A stretch of 64,000 nt of DNA. It comes from Actinomycetota bacterium. GTDB lineage: Bacteria; Actinomycetota; CADDZG01; JAHWKV01; JAOPZY01. The stretch spans positions 481,555 through 545,554 of the forward strand of contig DASTWV010000059.1 in assembly GCA_035765775.1 (NCBI GenBank), given 5' to 3'. Positions 16,990 through 25,823 of this stretch are shown in pieces. The notes beneath the pieces were generated by a model. The model saw only the letters and a list, made by a program, of their open reading frames with translations, made no database searches and had not been told where the DNA came from. Numbering within the stretch: the stretch's first letter is position 1; each line of letters opens with the position of its first letter. The position numbers were made by a program, and so were the translations under genes.

Positions 16990-18806
16990 CCGTTCCCCCC
17001 GTGGTGCTTGCCCGGCGGCGTCGGGGCCGGGCTGGGCGTCGAGCCGCCGAAGAGCTGGTTCAGCAGGGGCGAGAGAAAGCCTCCTGACTGGTCGCCGTTG
17101 TCGCCATTCCCATTCCCGTTGCCGTTGTCGGGCGGTGGGGCGGGCACGGCGGTCAGGGTCAGCGTCACGGTGTCCCCCGCCTTCATGAGCGTGCCGGGAG
17201 GCGGGTCCTGGGAGGCGACCTGGTTGTCGACCGACCCGGGCACCGTGTTCGGGCTGACCACAGCGTTCAAGTGCTGGACCTTCAGCGCGTTGATGGCGTC
17301 GTTCTCATTCTCTTGTGTGACGTCCTGGAGGTGGAAGAGGTTTCCCCGCGAAACCGTGAGGGTAACCGTTGCGCCTTTGCGGAGCCGGGCGCCGGGCGCC
17401 GGCTGGGAGCCGACGACGGTGCCCGCGGGGACCGCAGAATCGGTCACCGACTCGTTGACCTTGAGCCCCAGGTGGCGGGCGGCGGCGCTGGCCGCGGTGT
17501 AGGAGGTGGAGGTGTAGGAGGGCAGGGTGACCCGGGCGGTGGCCTGCTGGTACGTCTTGGCGATGTCGTAGGTGATCCCCCCGATCAGGATCACCATGAC
17601 GGGCAGCCAGAGCCACGCCCACCGGCGGGGGCGGCGCTCCCGGCCCGGGGCGGCCGGCCCGGCGGGCGGGGCGGCCGCCCCCGGCGTGCCCCACTGGGGC
17701 GTGGCTCGCCCGGGGAGATCGACCACGGTGGGGGGTGCGCCGATCCGCTCCCGGGCGATGCGGACGGTGGCGCCACCGGAGGCGGGATCGTGGGGGTCGG
17801 CCGGGCCGGCCCCGGGGGTCACCACGGGCACCCCGACGGACGTGACCGCCGAGGACGGGTCCGGGGGCGGCATGCCGGGCAACTCGGCAGCCGCGGGGCC
17901 GTGCCCGGGCACGGCAACGGGCACCACTCCGGAGATCGCTCCGCGGGCGGCCGAGCCGGTGCTGGGCGGGGGCCCCACCGCCGCCCTGAGGCTCGTCGCC
18001 ATTGCCCCGGCCGTGGGGAAGCGGTCCTCGGGCTGCTGGGCGAGGGCGCGGCGGATGACGGCGTCCAGCTCGGGGCTCACCTGCGGGTTCACCGCCCGGA
18101 CGCTCGGGGCGTCGTTGTCCAGGCGGGCGGTGGCCACCGCGATCGGGTTGTCCCCGTGGAACGGGGCTTGGCCGGTCACCAGCTCGTAGGCCACGCAGCC
18201 TAGCGAGTAGACGTCGCTCGCCGCGGTGGCCCGGTGGCCGCGGACCTGCTCGGGCGAGAGGAAGTCGGGGGTTCCCACCAGCGCCCCGGTCGTGGTGAGC
18301 TGGCCCGCCCCCCCGGCGTCGGCAACCCCGAAGTCGGTGACCTTCACCACCCCGCCCCGGGTGAGGAAGATGTTGGCGGGCTTCACGTCCCGGTGCACAG
18401 CCCCCCGCTCGTGGGCGTAGGCCAGGGCCTCGGCCGCCTCGGCCAGGATGCCGGCGGCCGCAGCCGGGTCGAGAGCCCCGTCGCGCTCCAGAATCGTGTG
18501 CAGGTCGTGGCCGTCCAGCAGCTCCATCACGATGGCGTGGCGGGTTTTGCCGCCCGCCGACTCCTCGACGAAGTCGTAGACCGCGGCGATGCCCGGGTGG
18601 GAGAGCGAGGCGGCGATCCGGGCCTCCTGGCGGAAGCGGCGCAGCGCCCGCTCGTCACTGGTCAGGTCGTCCCGGAGCAGCTTGACCGCGACCGAGCGGC
18701 CCAGGACCTCGTCGGTGGCGCTCATGACCATGCCCATCCCGCCGGCACCGATGACCTCACCCAGGCGGTAGCGGCCGAGCCGGCTGGCGGCCTCACTGTC
18801 CGGCAT
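16986..18806 (-). CDS. pknA: Ser/Thr protein kinase PknA-like with two PASTA repeats
   Basis: This kinase of about 606 residues has GAGGMGMV, VAVKLL, HRDVKPANIF and DFGVAD, followed by a long Pro/Ala-rich juxtamembrane linker, a membrane helix (WAWLWLPVMVILIGGITYDIA), two PASTA-like repeats and a Gly/Asn-rich tail. By position it is PknA, but mycobacterial PknA lacks PASTA domains, so this is a PASTA-bearing variant. ATG 18806 (MPDSEAASRLGRY) is chosen; a GTG/ATG four codons upstream would overlap pbpA by seven bases. Role: phosphorylation of division and FHA proteins, inferred. Confidence 0.9.
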   Translation of the reverse strand: MPDSEAASRLGRYRLGEVIGAGGMGMVMSATDEVLGRSVAVKLLRDDLTSDERALRRFRQEARIAASLSHPGIAAVYDFVEESAGGKTRHAIVMELLDGHDLHTILERDGALDPAAAAGILAEAAEALAYAHERGAVHRDVKPANIFLTRGGVVKVTDFGVADAGGAGQLTTTGALVGTPDFLSPEQVRGHRATAASDVYSLGCVAYELVTGQAPFHGDNPIAVATARLDNDAPSVRAVNPQVSPELDAVIRRALAQQPEDRFPTAGAMATSLRAAVGPPPSTGSAARGAISGVVPVAVPGHGPAAAELPGMPPPDPSSAVTSVGVPVVTPGAGPADPHDPASGGATVRIARERIGAPPTVVDLPGRATPQWGTPGAAAPPAGPAAPGRERRPRRWAWLWLPVMVILIGGITYDIAKTYQQATARVTLPSYTSTSYTAASAAARHLGLKVNESVTDSAVPAGTVVGSQPAPGARLRKGATVTLTVSRGNLFHLQDVTQENENDAINALKVQHLNAVVSPNTVPGSVDNQVASQDPPPGTLMKAGDTVTLTLTAVPAPPPDNGNGNGNGDNGDQSGGFLSPLLNQLFGGSTPSPAPTPPGKHHGGNG

Positions 18807-18811
18807 AGGCC

Positions 18812-20281
18812 CTACCACCCCGCGATCTGCTGGTCGGTCTGGATGATGGTCTTGGCGATCGGCGCCGAGACCAGGCCGCCGGTGGCGTCGCTGCCGAGGT
18901 TGCCGCCGTTCTCCACCAGGACCGCCACCGCGATCTGGGGGGCCTCGGCCGGGGCGAAGGCGATGAACCAGGCGTGCGGGGCGGCGCCGGTGGCGTTCTG
19001 GGCAGTGCCGGTCTTGCCGGCCACCGTCACGTTGGGGATCTTGGCCGCCGTGCCGGTGCCCTGCGGGCTGTTGACCACGTTCTCCATCATCTGCGTCATG
19101 GTGGCGGCGGTCTGCTGCGACATCACGTTGGTCTTCCAGGGTGCGGGCTTGGGCTGGTCGATCACGTTGCCCTGGTGGTCGAGGACCTCCTTGACCAGCC
19201 GGGGGGTCATGATCGTGCCCTTGTTGGCCACCGCGGCGGCCACCAATGCCATCTGGAGCGGCGTGGCGGCGTCGTTGTACTGGCCGATCGCCGACTGGGC
19301 GGTGAAGGCGGGCGACGAGAGGTCGGCGTCGGAGGCGATGCGGCTGGCGTCCGCCGGGATCTCCAGCGGCGGGTTGGAGTCGAAGCCGAATGCCTTGGCG
19401 GTGCTGGCCAGCGCCCCGGCCGGCAGGGCGTCACCGAGCTTGGCGAAGTAGGCGTTGCACGACACGGTGAAGGCCGCCGTCATGTCGCCCCCGCACGTCT
19501 CGCCGCCGAAGTTCTTGATCGGGTTGGAGGTCTGGGCGGGCAGGAATTGGTTGACCGGGGCGTAGGTGGTGTTGGTCCCGAGGCCGTTCTGCAGAGCCGC
19601 CACCGCGGTGATGACCTTGAAGGTGGAGCCGGGCGGGTAGGCCTGGTTCGTCGCCCGGTTCAACATGGGCTTGTCCGCATTGCCCTGCAGCACCTTCCAG
19701 GTGTTCTCGATGCTGGTGGTGTCGTGGCTGGAGAGGAGCGTGGGGTCATACGAGGGCGACGACACCATGGCCAGGATCGCCCCGGTGTTGGGATCCAGGG
19801 CCACCACCGCCCCCTTCTTGGCCCCGAGGGCCTGGGTGGCCACCTGCTGCAGCTTGTTGTTGATGTTCAGGACCACCGTGTCCCCCACCGTCTTGTTGCC
19901 GAGGAGCTGGTCGCTGAGCGACTGCATGGTCAGCTTCCCCCCGGACCCGGTGAGCTTGTCGTTCTCGGTCGATTCCAGCTCGCTGTTGCCGTACACCAGG
20001 GAGAAGTACCCGGTGACCTGCGCGTAGCTCGGGCCGAGGGGGTAGGTGCGCAGCCACTTGTACTGGTCGTTGGGCGTGGGGCTGCTGACGGCCACCTCGG
20101 CGTTGTCGGCGGTGAGGATGGGGCCACGCTCGGTGGCGTAGGCCCGCAGGGTCACCCGGATGTTGGCCCGGTTGTTGGCGAGCTTGCCGGCATTGACCAG
20201 CTGCACCCAGTTGAGGTTGATGAACACCGCCCCGAACAGCGCGAGGAAGATCAGGGCGATGATGCGGATCTGGCGGTTCAC
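18812..20281 (-). CDS. pbpA: penicillin-binding protein PbpA (class B transpeptidase)
   Basis: The 489-residue class B PBP cross-links peptidoglycan. It has one N-terminal membrane helix (IIALIFLALFGAVFINLNWVQL), a dimerisation domain, and a transpeptidase domain with the nucleophile Ser219 and Lys222 (PPGSTFK), SCN at 274-276 and KTG in AGKTGTAQ. It overlaps rodA by four bases; PbpA and RodA act as a pair. Length and motifs are those of mycobacterial PbpA. Confidence 0.95.
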   Translation of the reverse strand: MNRQIRIIALIFLALFGAVFINLNWVQLVNAGKLANNRANIRVTLRAYATERGPILTADNAEVAVSSPTPNDQYKWLRTYPLGPSYAQVTGYFSLVYGNSELESTENDKLTGSGGKLTMQSLSDQLLGNKTVGDTVVLNINNKLQQVATQALGAKKGAVVALDPNTGAILAMVSSPSYDPTLLSSHDTTSIENTWKVLQGNADKPMLNRATNQAYPPGSTFKVITAVAALQNGLGTNTTYAPVNQFLPAQTSNPIKNFGGETCGGDMTAAFTVSCNAYFAKLGDALPAGALASTAKAFGFDSNPPLEIPADASRIASDADLSSPAFTAQSAIGQYNDAATPLQMALVAAAVANKGTIMTPRLVKEVLDHQGNVIDQPKPAPWKTNVMSQQTAATMTQMMENVVNSPQGTGTAAKIPNVTVAGKTGTAQNATGAAPHAWFIAFAPAEAPQIAVAVLVENGGNLGSDATGGLVSAPIAKTIIQTDQQIAGW

Positions 20282-21648
20282 CTGCCCCCTCCGGCGGGCC
20301 CCACCTCAACCAGCGGCTCGCCGTATCCCCCCGGCGTCCAGCCCGCCGGGCTGGTGGCCTCATCGGCGACCACGTCGTGCGACACCCGCAGCAGCAGGGC
20401 AACCACGATGAAGTTGGCCAGAAGGCTGGAGCCGCCGTAGCTCATGAACGGCAGCGTGACGCCGGTCAGCGGGATCAGGCGGGTGACGCCCCCCACGATG
20501 AGGATCGTCTGCAGCGTGAACACCGTGGCGAGCCCGGTGACCAGGAGCTTGGAGAAGTCGTCCCGGCAGCGGGTGGCCAGCCCGAAGGCGCGGGCGCCGA
20601 AGATGGCGTAGGCGCACAGCAGGGCCGTGGTGCCCACCAGGCCCAGCTCCTCCCCCACCGCCGAGAAGATGAAGTCGGTGGCCACCTCTGGGATGAGGTC
20701 CGGGCGGCCGAGGCCGAGCCCGGTGCCCCAGACGCCGCCGGTGGCCAGGGCGAAGAGCGACTGGACGACCTGGTAGCCCGAGGTGTGGATGGTGGCGAAG
20801 GGGTGCAGCCAGACCTCGATGCGGGCCCGCACGTAGCCGAAGAGGTGGTAGGAGACCAGCGACCCGGCGAAGAAGAGCACCAGGCCGCTGAGCGGGTAGA
20901 TCGGCCGGGCGGTGGCCACCCACAGCATCACCACGAAGATGGCGAAGAACAGCAGGGAGGCCCCCAGCTCACGCTCCTGCACCAGCACGACCACCGAGAC
21001 CGCCCAGGCCACCATCACCGGGCCGAAGTGGCGGAGCTCGGGCACGCCCAGCGGCCCGATCCGCCGGACCGCCACGGCGAGCAGCTCCCGGCGCTCGGCC
21101 AGGTAGCCGGCGAAGAACAGCACCAGGCAGATCTTGCCGAACTCGCCCGGCTGGAAGGTCAGTGAGCCCACCCGCACCCAGAGCCGGGCGCCGTTGATGG
21201 TCTCGCCCAGGTGGGGGGTGATGGGCAGCAGGATCAGCACGATGGCGGCCGCCGCCCACGAGTACCGGTAGCGGGCCAGGGCCCGGACGTCCTTGACGAA
21301 CACCAGGGTGGCCACGAACGCCGCCCCCGAGATCACCAGCCAACGCAGCTGCGCCCCGGCGAGGTCCTGGTGGCGAGCGACGTCCAGCCGGGCGATCAGC
21401 ACCAGGCCGACGGCGTTGAGGAGGGCGGCGATCGGGAGGAAGAGGGGGTCGGCTGCCGGGGTGAAGCGGCGTACCGCCAGGTGGCAGACCAGGTAGACGC
21501 CGATGTAGGTCCCGGCGTACAAAGCCAGGCGGTGCGGCACCCCGGACGACTTGGCCAGCGACGTCAGCCAGTAGCCGCCGACGGCCACGACGCTGGCGAG
21601 GACCAGCAGCGATGCCTCCGTGTTGCGCCGCACCGAGCGCAGGATCAC
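20278..21648 (-). CDS. rodA: SEDS peptidoglycan polymerase RodA/FtsW
   Basis: The 456-residue membrane protein polymerises lipid II glycan strands. About ten to twelve membrane segments are visible, with signature stretches FQPGEFGKICLVLFFAGYLA (with the catalytic Asp region nearby), GYQVVQSLFALATGGVWGTGLG, DFIFSAVGEELGL and LPFMSYGGSSLLANF. GTG 21648 overlaps the pstP stop (GTGA). An upstream-extended reading is only an antisense-like extension through pstP. Confidence 0.94.
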   Translation of the reverse strand: MILRSVRRNTEASLLVLASVVAVGGYWLTSLAKSSGVPHRLALYAGTYIGVYLVCHLAVRRFTPAADPLFLPIAALLNAVGLVLIARLDVARHQDLAGAQLRWLVISGAAFVATLVFVKDVRALARYRYSWAAAAIVLILLPITPHLGETINGARLWVRVGSLTFQPGEFGKICLVLFFAGYLAERRELLAVAVRRIGPLGVPELRHFGPVMVAWAVSVVVLVQERELGASLLFFAIFVVMLWVATARPIYPLSGLVLFFAGSLVSYHLFGYVRARIEVWLHPFATIHTSGYQVVQSLFALATGGVWGTGLGLGRPDLIPEVATDFIFSAVGEELGLVGTTALLCAYAIFGARAFGLATRCRDDFSKLLVTGLATVFTLQTILIVGGVTRLIPLTGVTLPFMSYGGSSLLANFIVVALLLRVSHDVVADEATSPAGWTPGGYGEPLVEVGPAGGGR

Positions 21649-23135
21649 GGGCTGGCCTTCGGGGAGGGGCTGGGGACGGCCGGCGTGAGGGTCCCGGTGG
21701 GGGGTGCGGCGGTGCCGGTGACGGTCCCGGTGACGGCGGCCGGGGTGCCCGTCGGGGGGGCCTGCAGCTTGCGTAGGTTGTCGACGATGCGCTGGGCGTC
21801 GGCCTTGCCCGACGCCGACATCCCCTGGTTGACCCGCTGCTGGTAGTCGGTGGGCAGCGAGGCCACGGTCACGGTGGTGGAGGCCTGCAGCGAGCTGATC
21901 CGGATGCCGGCGAAGGACCCCGGCACGCCCTTGAACACCCCCACCGTGGCGCCGTTGCGGCCGACGTACCAGGAGTGGTTGACCGCCACCCACCCGGCGA
22001 TCAGGGCGATGACCAGCAGCGGGATGACCACCGCCGCCCCGATCAGCAGGCGCACGCCCGCCGGGCGCCGGGAGGTGGGTGGGAGGTAGGGAGGTGGCTG
22101 GTTGGTGGAGGTGGGTGACCAGCTGGCGGCACCCCGCCCGGTATCGGAGGGCCGGGTGGAGAGCGCCGCCGGCGGGACGGCGGCGGCCTTGGACCACCGG
22201 TGGGAGGCGGCCGGTTCGGCGCTGGTACCTGGCATTGGCTGGCTGAGCGCCTGGGTCGGACGGGCGAGTCGCCGGGGCGTCGGGGGCAGCGTGGGTGCCG
22301 GCTCGAGGGGGACGACGGGCTGCTCTGCGGTGGCGTCGGGATCCGGCCCCCCGGCGCGCGGGAAGTCCACGACGATCGCGGTCACGTTGTCCTTCCCGCC
22401 GGCGTTGAGAGCCTCCCGGATCAGGCGCTGGGTGGCTGCCTGCGGGTCGCGCTCGGCGTGGAGGACCCGCCGGATGTCGTCGTCGTGCAGCATGGCGGTG
22501 AGGCCGTCGGTGCAGAGCAGGAGGCGGTCGCCCGGGTGGACATCGATGAGCTGGACGTCGACATCCACCTCGGGGCTGACCCCCAGCGCACGCTCCAGGA
22601 CCGAGCGCTGCGGGTGGTGCTCGATCTCGTCCTGGGTGATCTTGCCCTCCCGGGCGAGGCGGTCCACCACGGTGTGGTCCTGGGTGAGACGGCGGAGGCG
22701 CCCGTCCCGCAGCCGGTAGGCCCGGGAGTCGCCCACGTGGACGATCTGCACCCCGTCGTGGGTGGTGAGCATCGCCGTGATGGTTGTGCCCATGCCGGCC
22801 AGGTCGGGGCTGGTCGAGGCCCGTGCGTAGACCGCGGCGTTGGCGGCGTCCACCGCGGCGACCAGCGAGTCGCTGTCGTGGCCGGCCTGCTTGGACAGGG
22901 TCTGGAGGGCCTCGGCCGAGGCCACCTCGCCCGCCCGGTGGCCCCCCATGCCGTCGGCCACGGCATACAGCGGCGGCGCCAGCAGGTAGGCGTCCTCGTT
23001 GTTGGCCCGCACCAGGCCGCGGTCGGTGGCGGCGGCGTAGCGGGGGCCACCGTCGGGGCCGCCCGGCGCGGCGGGGCCGGGGGCTGCCGGAGCCCCGGGG
23101 CCGCCCGGCGCGGGGCCGCCCGGTGCGGCGGTCAC
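21645..23135 (-). CDS. pstP: PP2C-family Ser/Thr phosphatase PstP
   Basis: The 496-residue phosphatase reverses PknA/PknB signalling. A Gly/Pro-rich leader of about 30 residues is followed by the PP2C domain with TDRGLVRANNEDAYL, VADGMGGHRAGE, LCTDGLTAML and GGKDNVTAIVVD, whose Asp residues bind two metals. A linker, a membrane helix (LLIGAAVVIPLLVIALIAGWVAV) and a C-terminal extracellular part follow. GTG 23135 overlaps the fhaB stop by four bases. Confidence 0.93.
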   Translation of the reverse strand: MTAAPGGPAPGGPGAPAAPGPAAPGGPDGGPRYAAATDRGLVRANNEDAYLLAPPLYAVADGMGGHRAGEVASAEALQTLSKQAGHDSDSLVAAVDAANAAVYARASTSPDLAGMGTTITAMLTTHDGVQIVHVGDSRAYRLRDGRLRRLTQDHTVVDRLAREGKITQDEIEHHPQRSVLERALGVSPEVDVDVQLIDVHPGDRLLLCTDGLTAMLHDDDIRRVLHAERDPQAATQRLIREALNAGGKDNVTAIVVDFPRAGGPDPDATAEQPVVPLEPAPTLPPTPRRLARPTQALSQPMPGTSAEPAASHRWSKAAAVPPAALSTRPSDTGRGAASWSPTSTNQPPPYLPPTSRRPAGVRLLIGAAVVIPLLVIALIAGWVAVNHSWYVGRNGATVGVFKGVPGSFAGIRISSLQASTTVTVASLPTDYQQRVNQGMSASGKADAQRIVDNLRKLQAPPTGTPAAVTGTVTGTAAPPTGTLTPAVPSPSPKASP

Positions 23136-23581
23136 CGGCGGAACTCCAGCTCGGTGCGCCCGATGCGGACCCGGTCGCCCCGGTTGACCGAGGTGGGGGC
23201 CGTCACCTTGCGACTGTTCAAGTACGTGCCATTGGTCGATCCCATGTCCTCGATGAAGAACTGGCCGTTGCGCCGGAACACCCGGGCGTGCACCTGGCTG
23301 ACATAGGTATCCCCCAAGGGGATGTGGCATTTGTCACTGCGGCCCACGATCAGCTCGTCCCCCAGGGGGTAGATCGTCGGCTTGGCCCCCGCCGCGGCGA
23401 TCAGTGCCACCTTGTCGGGCGGCTTGCCGGAACGGCTGGTGGCGGGCGCCGGGGCAGATGCCGACCGGGGCGACCGGGGGCCCATGACCTCGAGGTACAT
23501 CGCCCGCACCGCCCGCGCGAGGAACAGGAAGATGAGGGCGAGGAACAGGTATTTGAGGATCGTGAGGGCAAGCTGCGGCAC
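23132..23581 (-). CDS. fhaB: FHA-domain protein FhaB (FipA-like)
   Basis: A 149-residue protein with an N-terminal membrane helix (ILKYLFLALIFLFLARAVRAM) and a C-terminal FHA domain: VGRSDKCHIPLGD, SQVHARVFRR and DMGSTNGTYLN, which bind phospho-threonine. In mycobacteria FhaB is phosphorylated by these kinases and recruits division proteins. It lies 21 bases downstream of fhaA and overlaps pstP. Confidence 0.93.
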   Translation of the reverse strand: MPQLALTILKYLFLALIFLFLARAVRAMYLEVMGPRSPRSASAPAPATSRSGKPPDKVALIAAAGAKPTIYPLGDELIVGRSDKCHIPLGDTYVSQVHARVFRRNGQFFIEDMGSTNGTYLNSRKVTAPTSVNRGDRVRIGRTELEFRR

Positions 23582-23602
23582 GCCCGCCTCCCGTCTGTTG
23601 GT

Positions 23603-24403
23603 CTAGTCGGCGTTCGGAGGTTTTGACACCGACTCGGTCGGCGAGGCTACACCGGGCCGGTCGCCCGGTGCTCTCGACCCCTCGGGTGCCGGTTCCGCCT
23701 GGGCGAACTCCAGCCTGCTGGAGCCGATCTGGATGCGGTCACCGTAGTTCAGGCGGCGCTCCTTCACCAGGCTACCGTTGACGAAGGTCCCATTGGTCGA
23801 GTCGAGGTCCACGATCCACCACCCGTCCTCACGCTCGACGAACTCGGCGTGCTGGCGGGAGGCGTTCTGGTCGTTGAGGCTGAGGTCGCAGGAGGGCAGG
23901 CGCCCGATGACGAGGCGCCCCGAGGACAGTACCCACTCCTTCGTCGCCTTCGTCGCCTTCCCCGCCGGGGATCCGGGCTGGTCACCGAGCAGCCGCACCA
24001 CTTCCCGGGGACCCAGGTCGGCGGGCGCCACGGCGTCGGCGTCGTGTGCGGCGAAGACCTCGAAGCGGCCCGACTCAACGGCCGGGTCGCCCAGGAAGTC
24101 CACCACCAGGGGGCCGGGGAACTGCCAGTGGCGTTCGGCGGCGTTCTTGCGCAGGAGGGCGGCGAACTCATGGCGCAGCGTGGGGATGAGCCCGCCGAAA
24201 CGCTCCTGATCGGTCTGGCTCAGATGGATCCGGTAGCTGTTCGGCACGTACACGGCCCCCACGCTCACGGTCTTGGCGCCCTCCATCTCGCGCAGCAGAC
24301 GCCTGCCGATTTCGGCCGGCTGGATCGGGGAGCGAAACGCTTTGGAGAAAAAGCCGTCGACGACTCGCTCCAGCCGTCGCTCGAATTCGTCGAAGAGCCC
24401 CAG
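23603..24403 (-). CDS. fhaA: FHA-domain protein FhaA (DUF3662-FHA), probable CTG start
   Basis: An N-terminal DUF3662 domain is followed by an FHA domain with IGRLPSCDLSLND, SRQHAEFV and DLDSTNGTFVN. ATG and GTG starts inside the frame (first ATG 24286) would delete the conserved family start. Upstream in frame, a CTG at 24403 gives [M]GLFDEFERRLERVVDGFF, the normal N-terminus, and is preceded by GGAGG four bases away. The upstream stop (TAA) leaves no ATG, GTG or TTG. A 266-residue product from CTG is therefore the best model. It is first in the kinase operon. Confidence 0.88.
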   Translation of the reverse strand: MGLFDEFERRLERVVDGFFSKAFRSPIQPAEIGRRLLREMEGAKTVSVGAVYVPNSYRIHLSQTDQERFGGLIPTLRHEFAALLRKNAAERHWQFPGPLVVDFLGDPAVESGRFEVFAAHDADAVAPADLGPREVVRLLGDQPGSPAGKATKATKEWVLSSGRLVIGRLPSCDLSLNDQNASRQHAEFVEREDGWWIVDLDSTNGTFVNGSLVKERRLNYGDRIQIGSSRLEFAQAEPAPEGSRAPGDRPGVASPTESVSKPPNAD

Positions 24404-24643
24404 AGGTCCTCCAGAGCCGACACAGAGAGGGTCTCGACCCGCGATTGATTATATCGATCGGGTCGGCCCATCCCCGCCTGGGGCGGCCGCAGCCCGCCGG
24501 AGGGCATTTGTGCATGGCTGAACATGATAATCCTGCTCATCCATGCACTAATATGCGCTCAGCGGGCCGGGACCGGCCGTGGATGATTGCTGGGCGCGGG
24601 CCGGGGCCGTCTTGGCTACACTTGCTCCCTTGCGCAGGCCACT

Positions 24644-24726
<83 letters not shown>

Positions 24727-25823
24727 CTAAGGGGTGTTCGGGTTTTCTGGGCGCCCCGTTTTTCTTCTGCGCCGGGCCGCGCCCGTCCTTGGGAGCCGGC
24801 TTCCGGGTCGAACGCCTGTTTGCTTCCGCGGCGGGCTGCTCCCCTCCTTCGCAGGCGTGACCCTACCCTTCGCTGGTCTCGGGCACGACAAAACCGATCT
24901 TAGGTAGGGTCGGCTTTTGTGTGCTGTCAGTTCGAAGCCTGCACCACGTCGGCGGCGGGGCCTTAGACGAGCCCTCGATGTTCTCGGCCCGGGTGCCGCT
25001 GCGGCGGCGGGTGGGGGGCCACTTTGACTTATCGATGACGGCGCCGTCGTCGTCCAGGCAGCGCTTGGCCTTGAACGAGCGGAGCGGGTCCAGGTTATGG
25101 GCGGCCAGGGTGAACCCGAGGAGGACGGTGGCCTTCACCAGGCCGAGCACCCTCAGGAAGCCCCGACCGAGACTGGTGAACGAGCCCTCAGGGAAGAGTT
25201 GGCCGACTCCACCACCGGCGCCCCATGCTGATCCGTGAGGCGGTCGTGCAGAACGGGATATCCCAAGTCAACGGCAGCTCGACGGGCCCCGCAGCCATCG
25301 TGCCTGTGCAGCAACACGCGGCTTCTAACTCGACCAGCGGGGCGTTTAGGTAGGTGCGCATGGTCTTCGGGAACGAGCGGCTGCGAACCAGCCCGGAACA
25401 GCTCGCAACATTTGTCGGATTCTGTGCCGCTCGACCCGGCCCTACCTTTATGCGGGAGTTGACCTCACTTAATGGGCCCCGCCGAGGGATCTTTTCGCTC
25501 TAGGGGTGCGGCTCCACGAGCATCCCTTGAAAGGACGCTACCCTCATCCGGGCTGCAAGCCTCTGGTGGAAGGGTCCGTGGTCGGCCCATTCTCGATTTG
25601 GCTGGAGTTGAACTCTCACTTGTCGGAGTTTCGGACGCCCCCAGCCGGAGCGAGCGCTTCGCGCATGTCCAGGAGATGATGTAGTAGCTATCGAGTCTGC
25701 GGAGTGGAGGGCGGTCCACGTGTCCTTTCTTCACGTTCAAGTCAAAGCCATTCGAGGCGCCCCGCATCGCCGCGCCGCGCAGGGGCGGTTCGCCTTCAAT
25801 CATGCCGGCCTGGGGGCTCGACG
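24727..25823. other. 1.1-kb left edge of the accessory island without a confirmed gene
   Basis: No frame here combines a start site, ribosome-binding site and recognisable product. The only readable piece is a probable transposase fragment at 24863-25150. The rest has broken, short frames on both strands, as expected of decayed mobile DNA. I searched for a direct repeat of the tRNA-Leu 3' end further right and found none by eye. Confidence 0.55.
24863..25150 (-). pseudogene. probable 3' remnant of a transposase gene
   Basis: The first 40 residues of this minus-strand frame (VLLGFTLAAHNLDPLRSFKAK then a basic tail) look like the C-terminal end of a DDE transposase, a hydrophobic helix followed by NLDxLRSFxAK. 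The remaining residues are low-information. No catalytic domain, no second half and no terminal inverted repeats are visible, so at most this is a relic left by an element next to the tRNA gene. Which IS family it came from is uncertain. Confidence 0.35.

Noticed and set aside
15424-17502. Long plus-strand frame opposite pknB and pknA
   Set aside because: The product is His/Gly/Arg-rich noise, while the minus strand encodes complete kinases.
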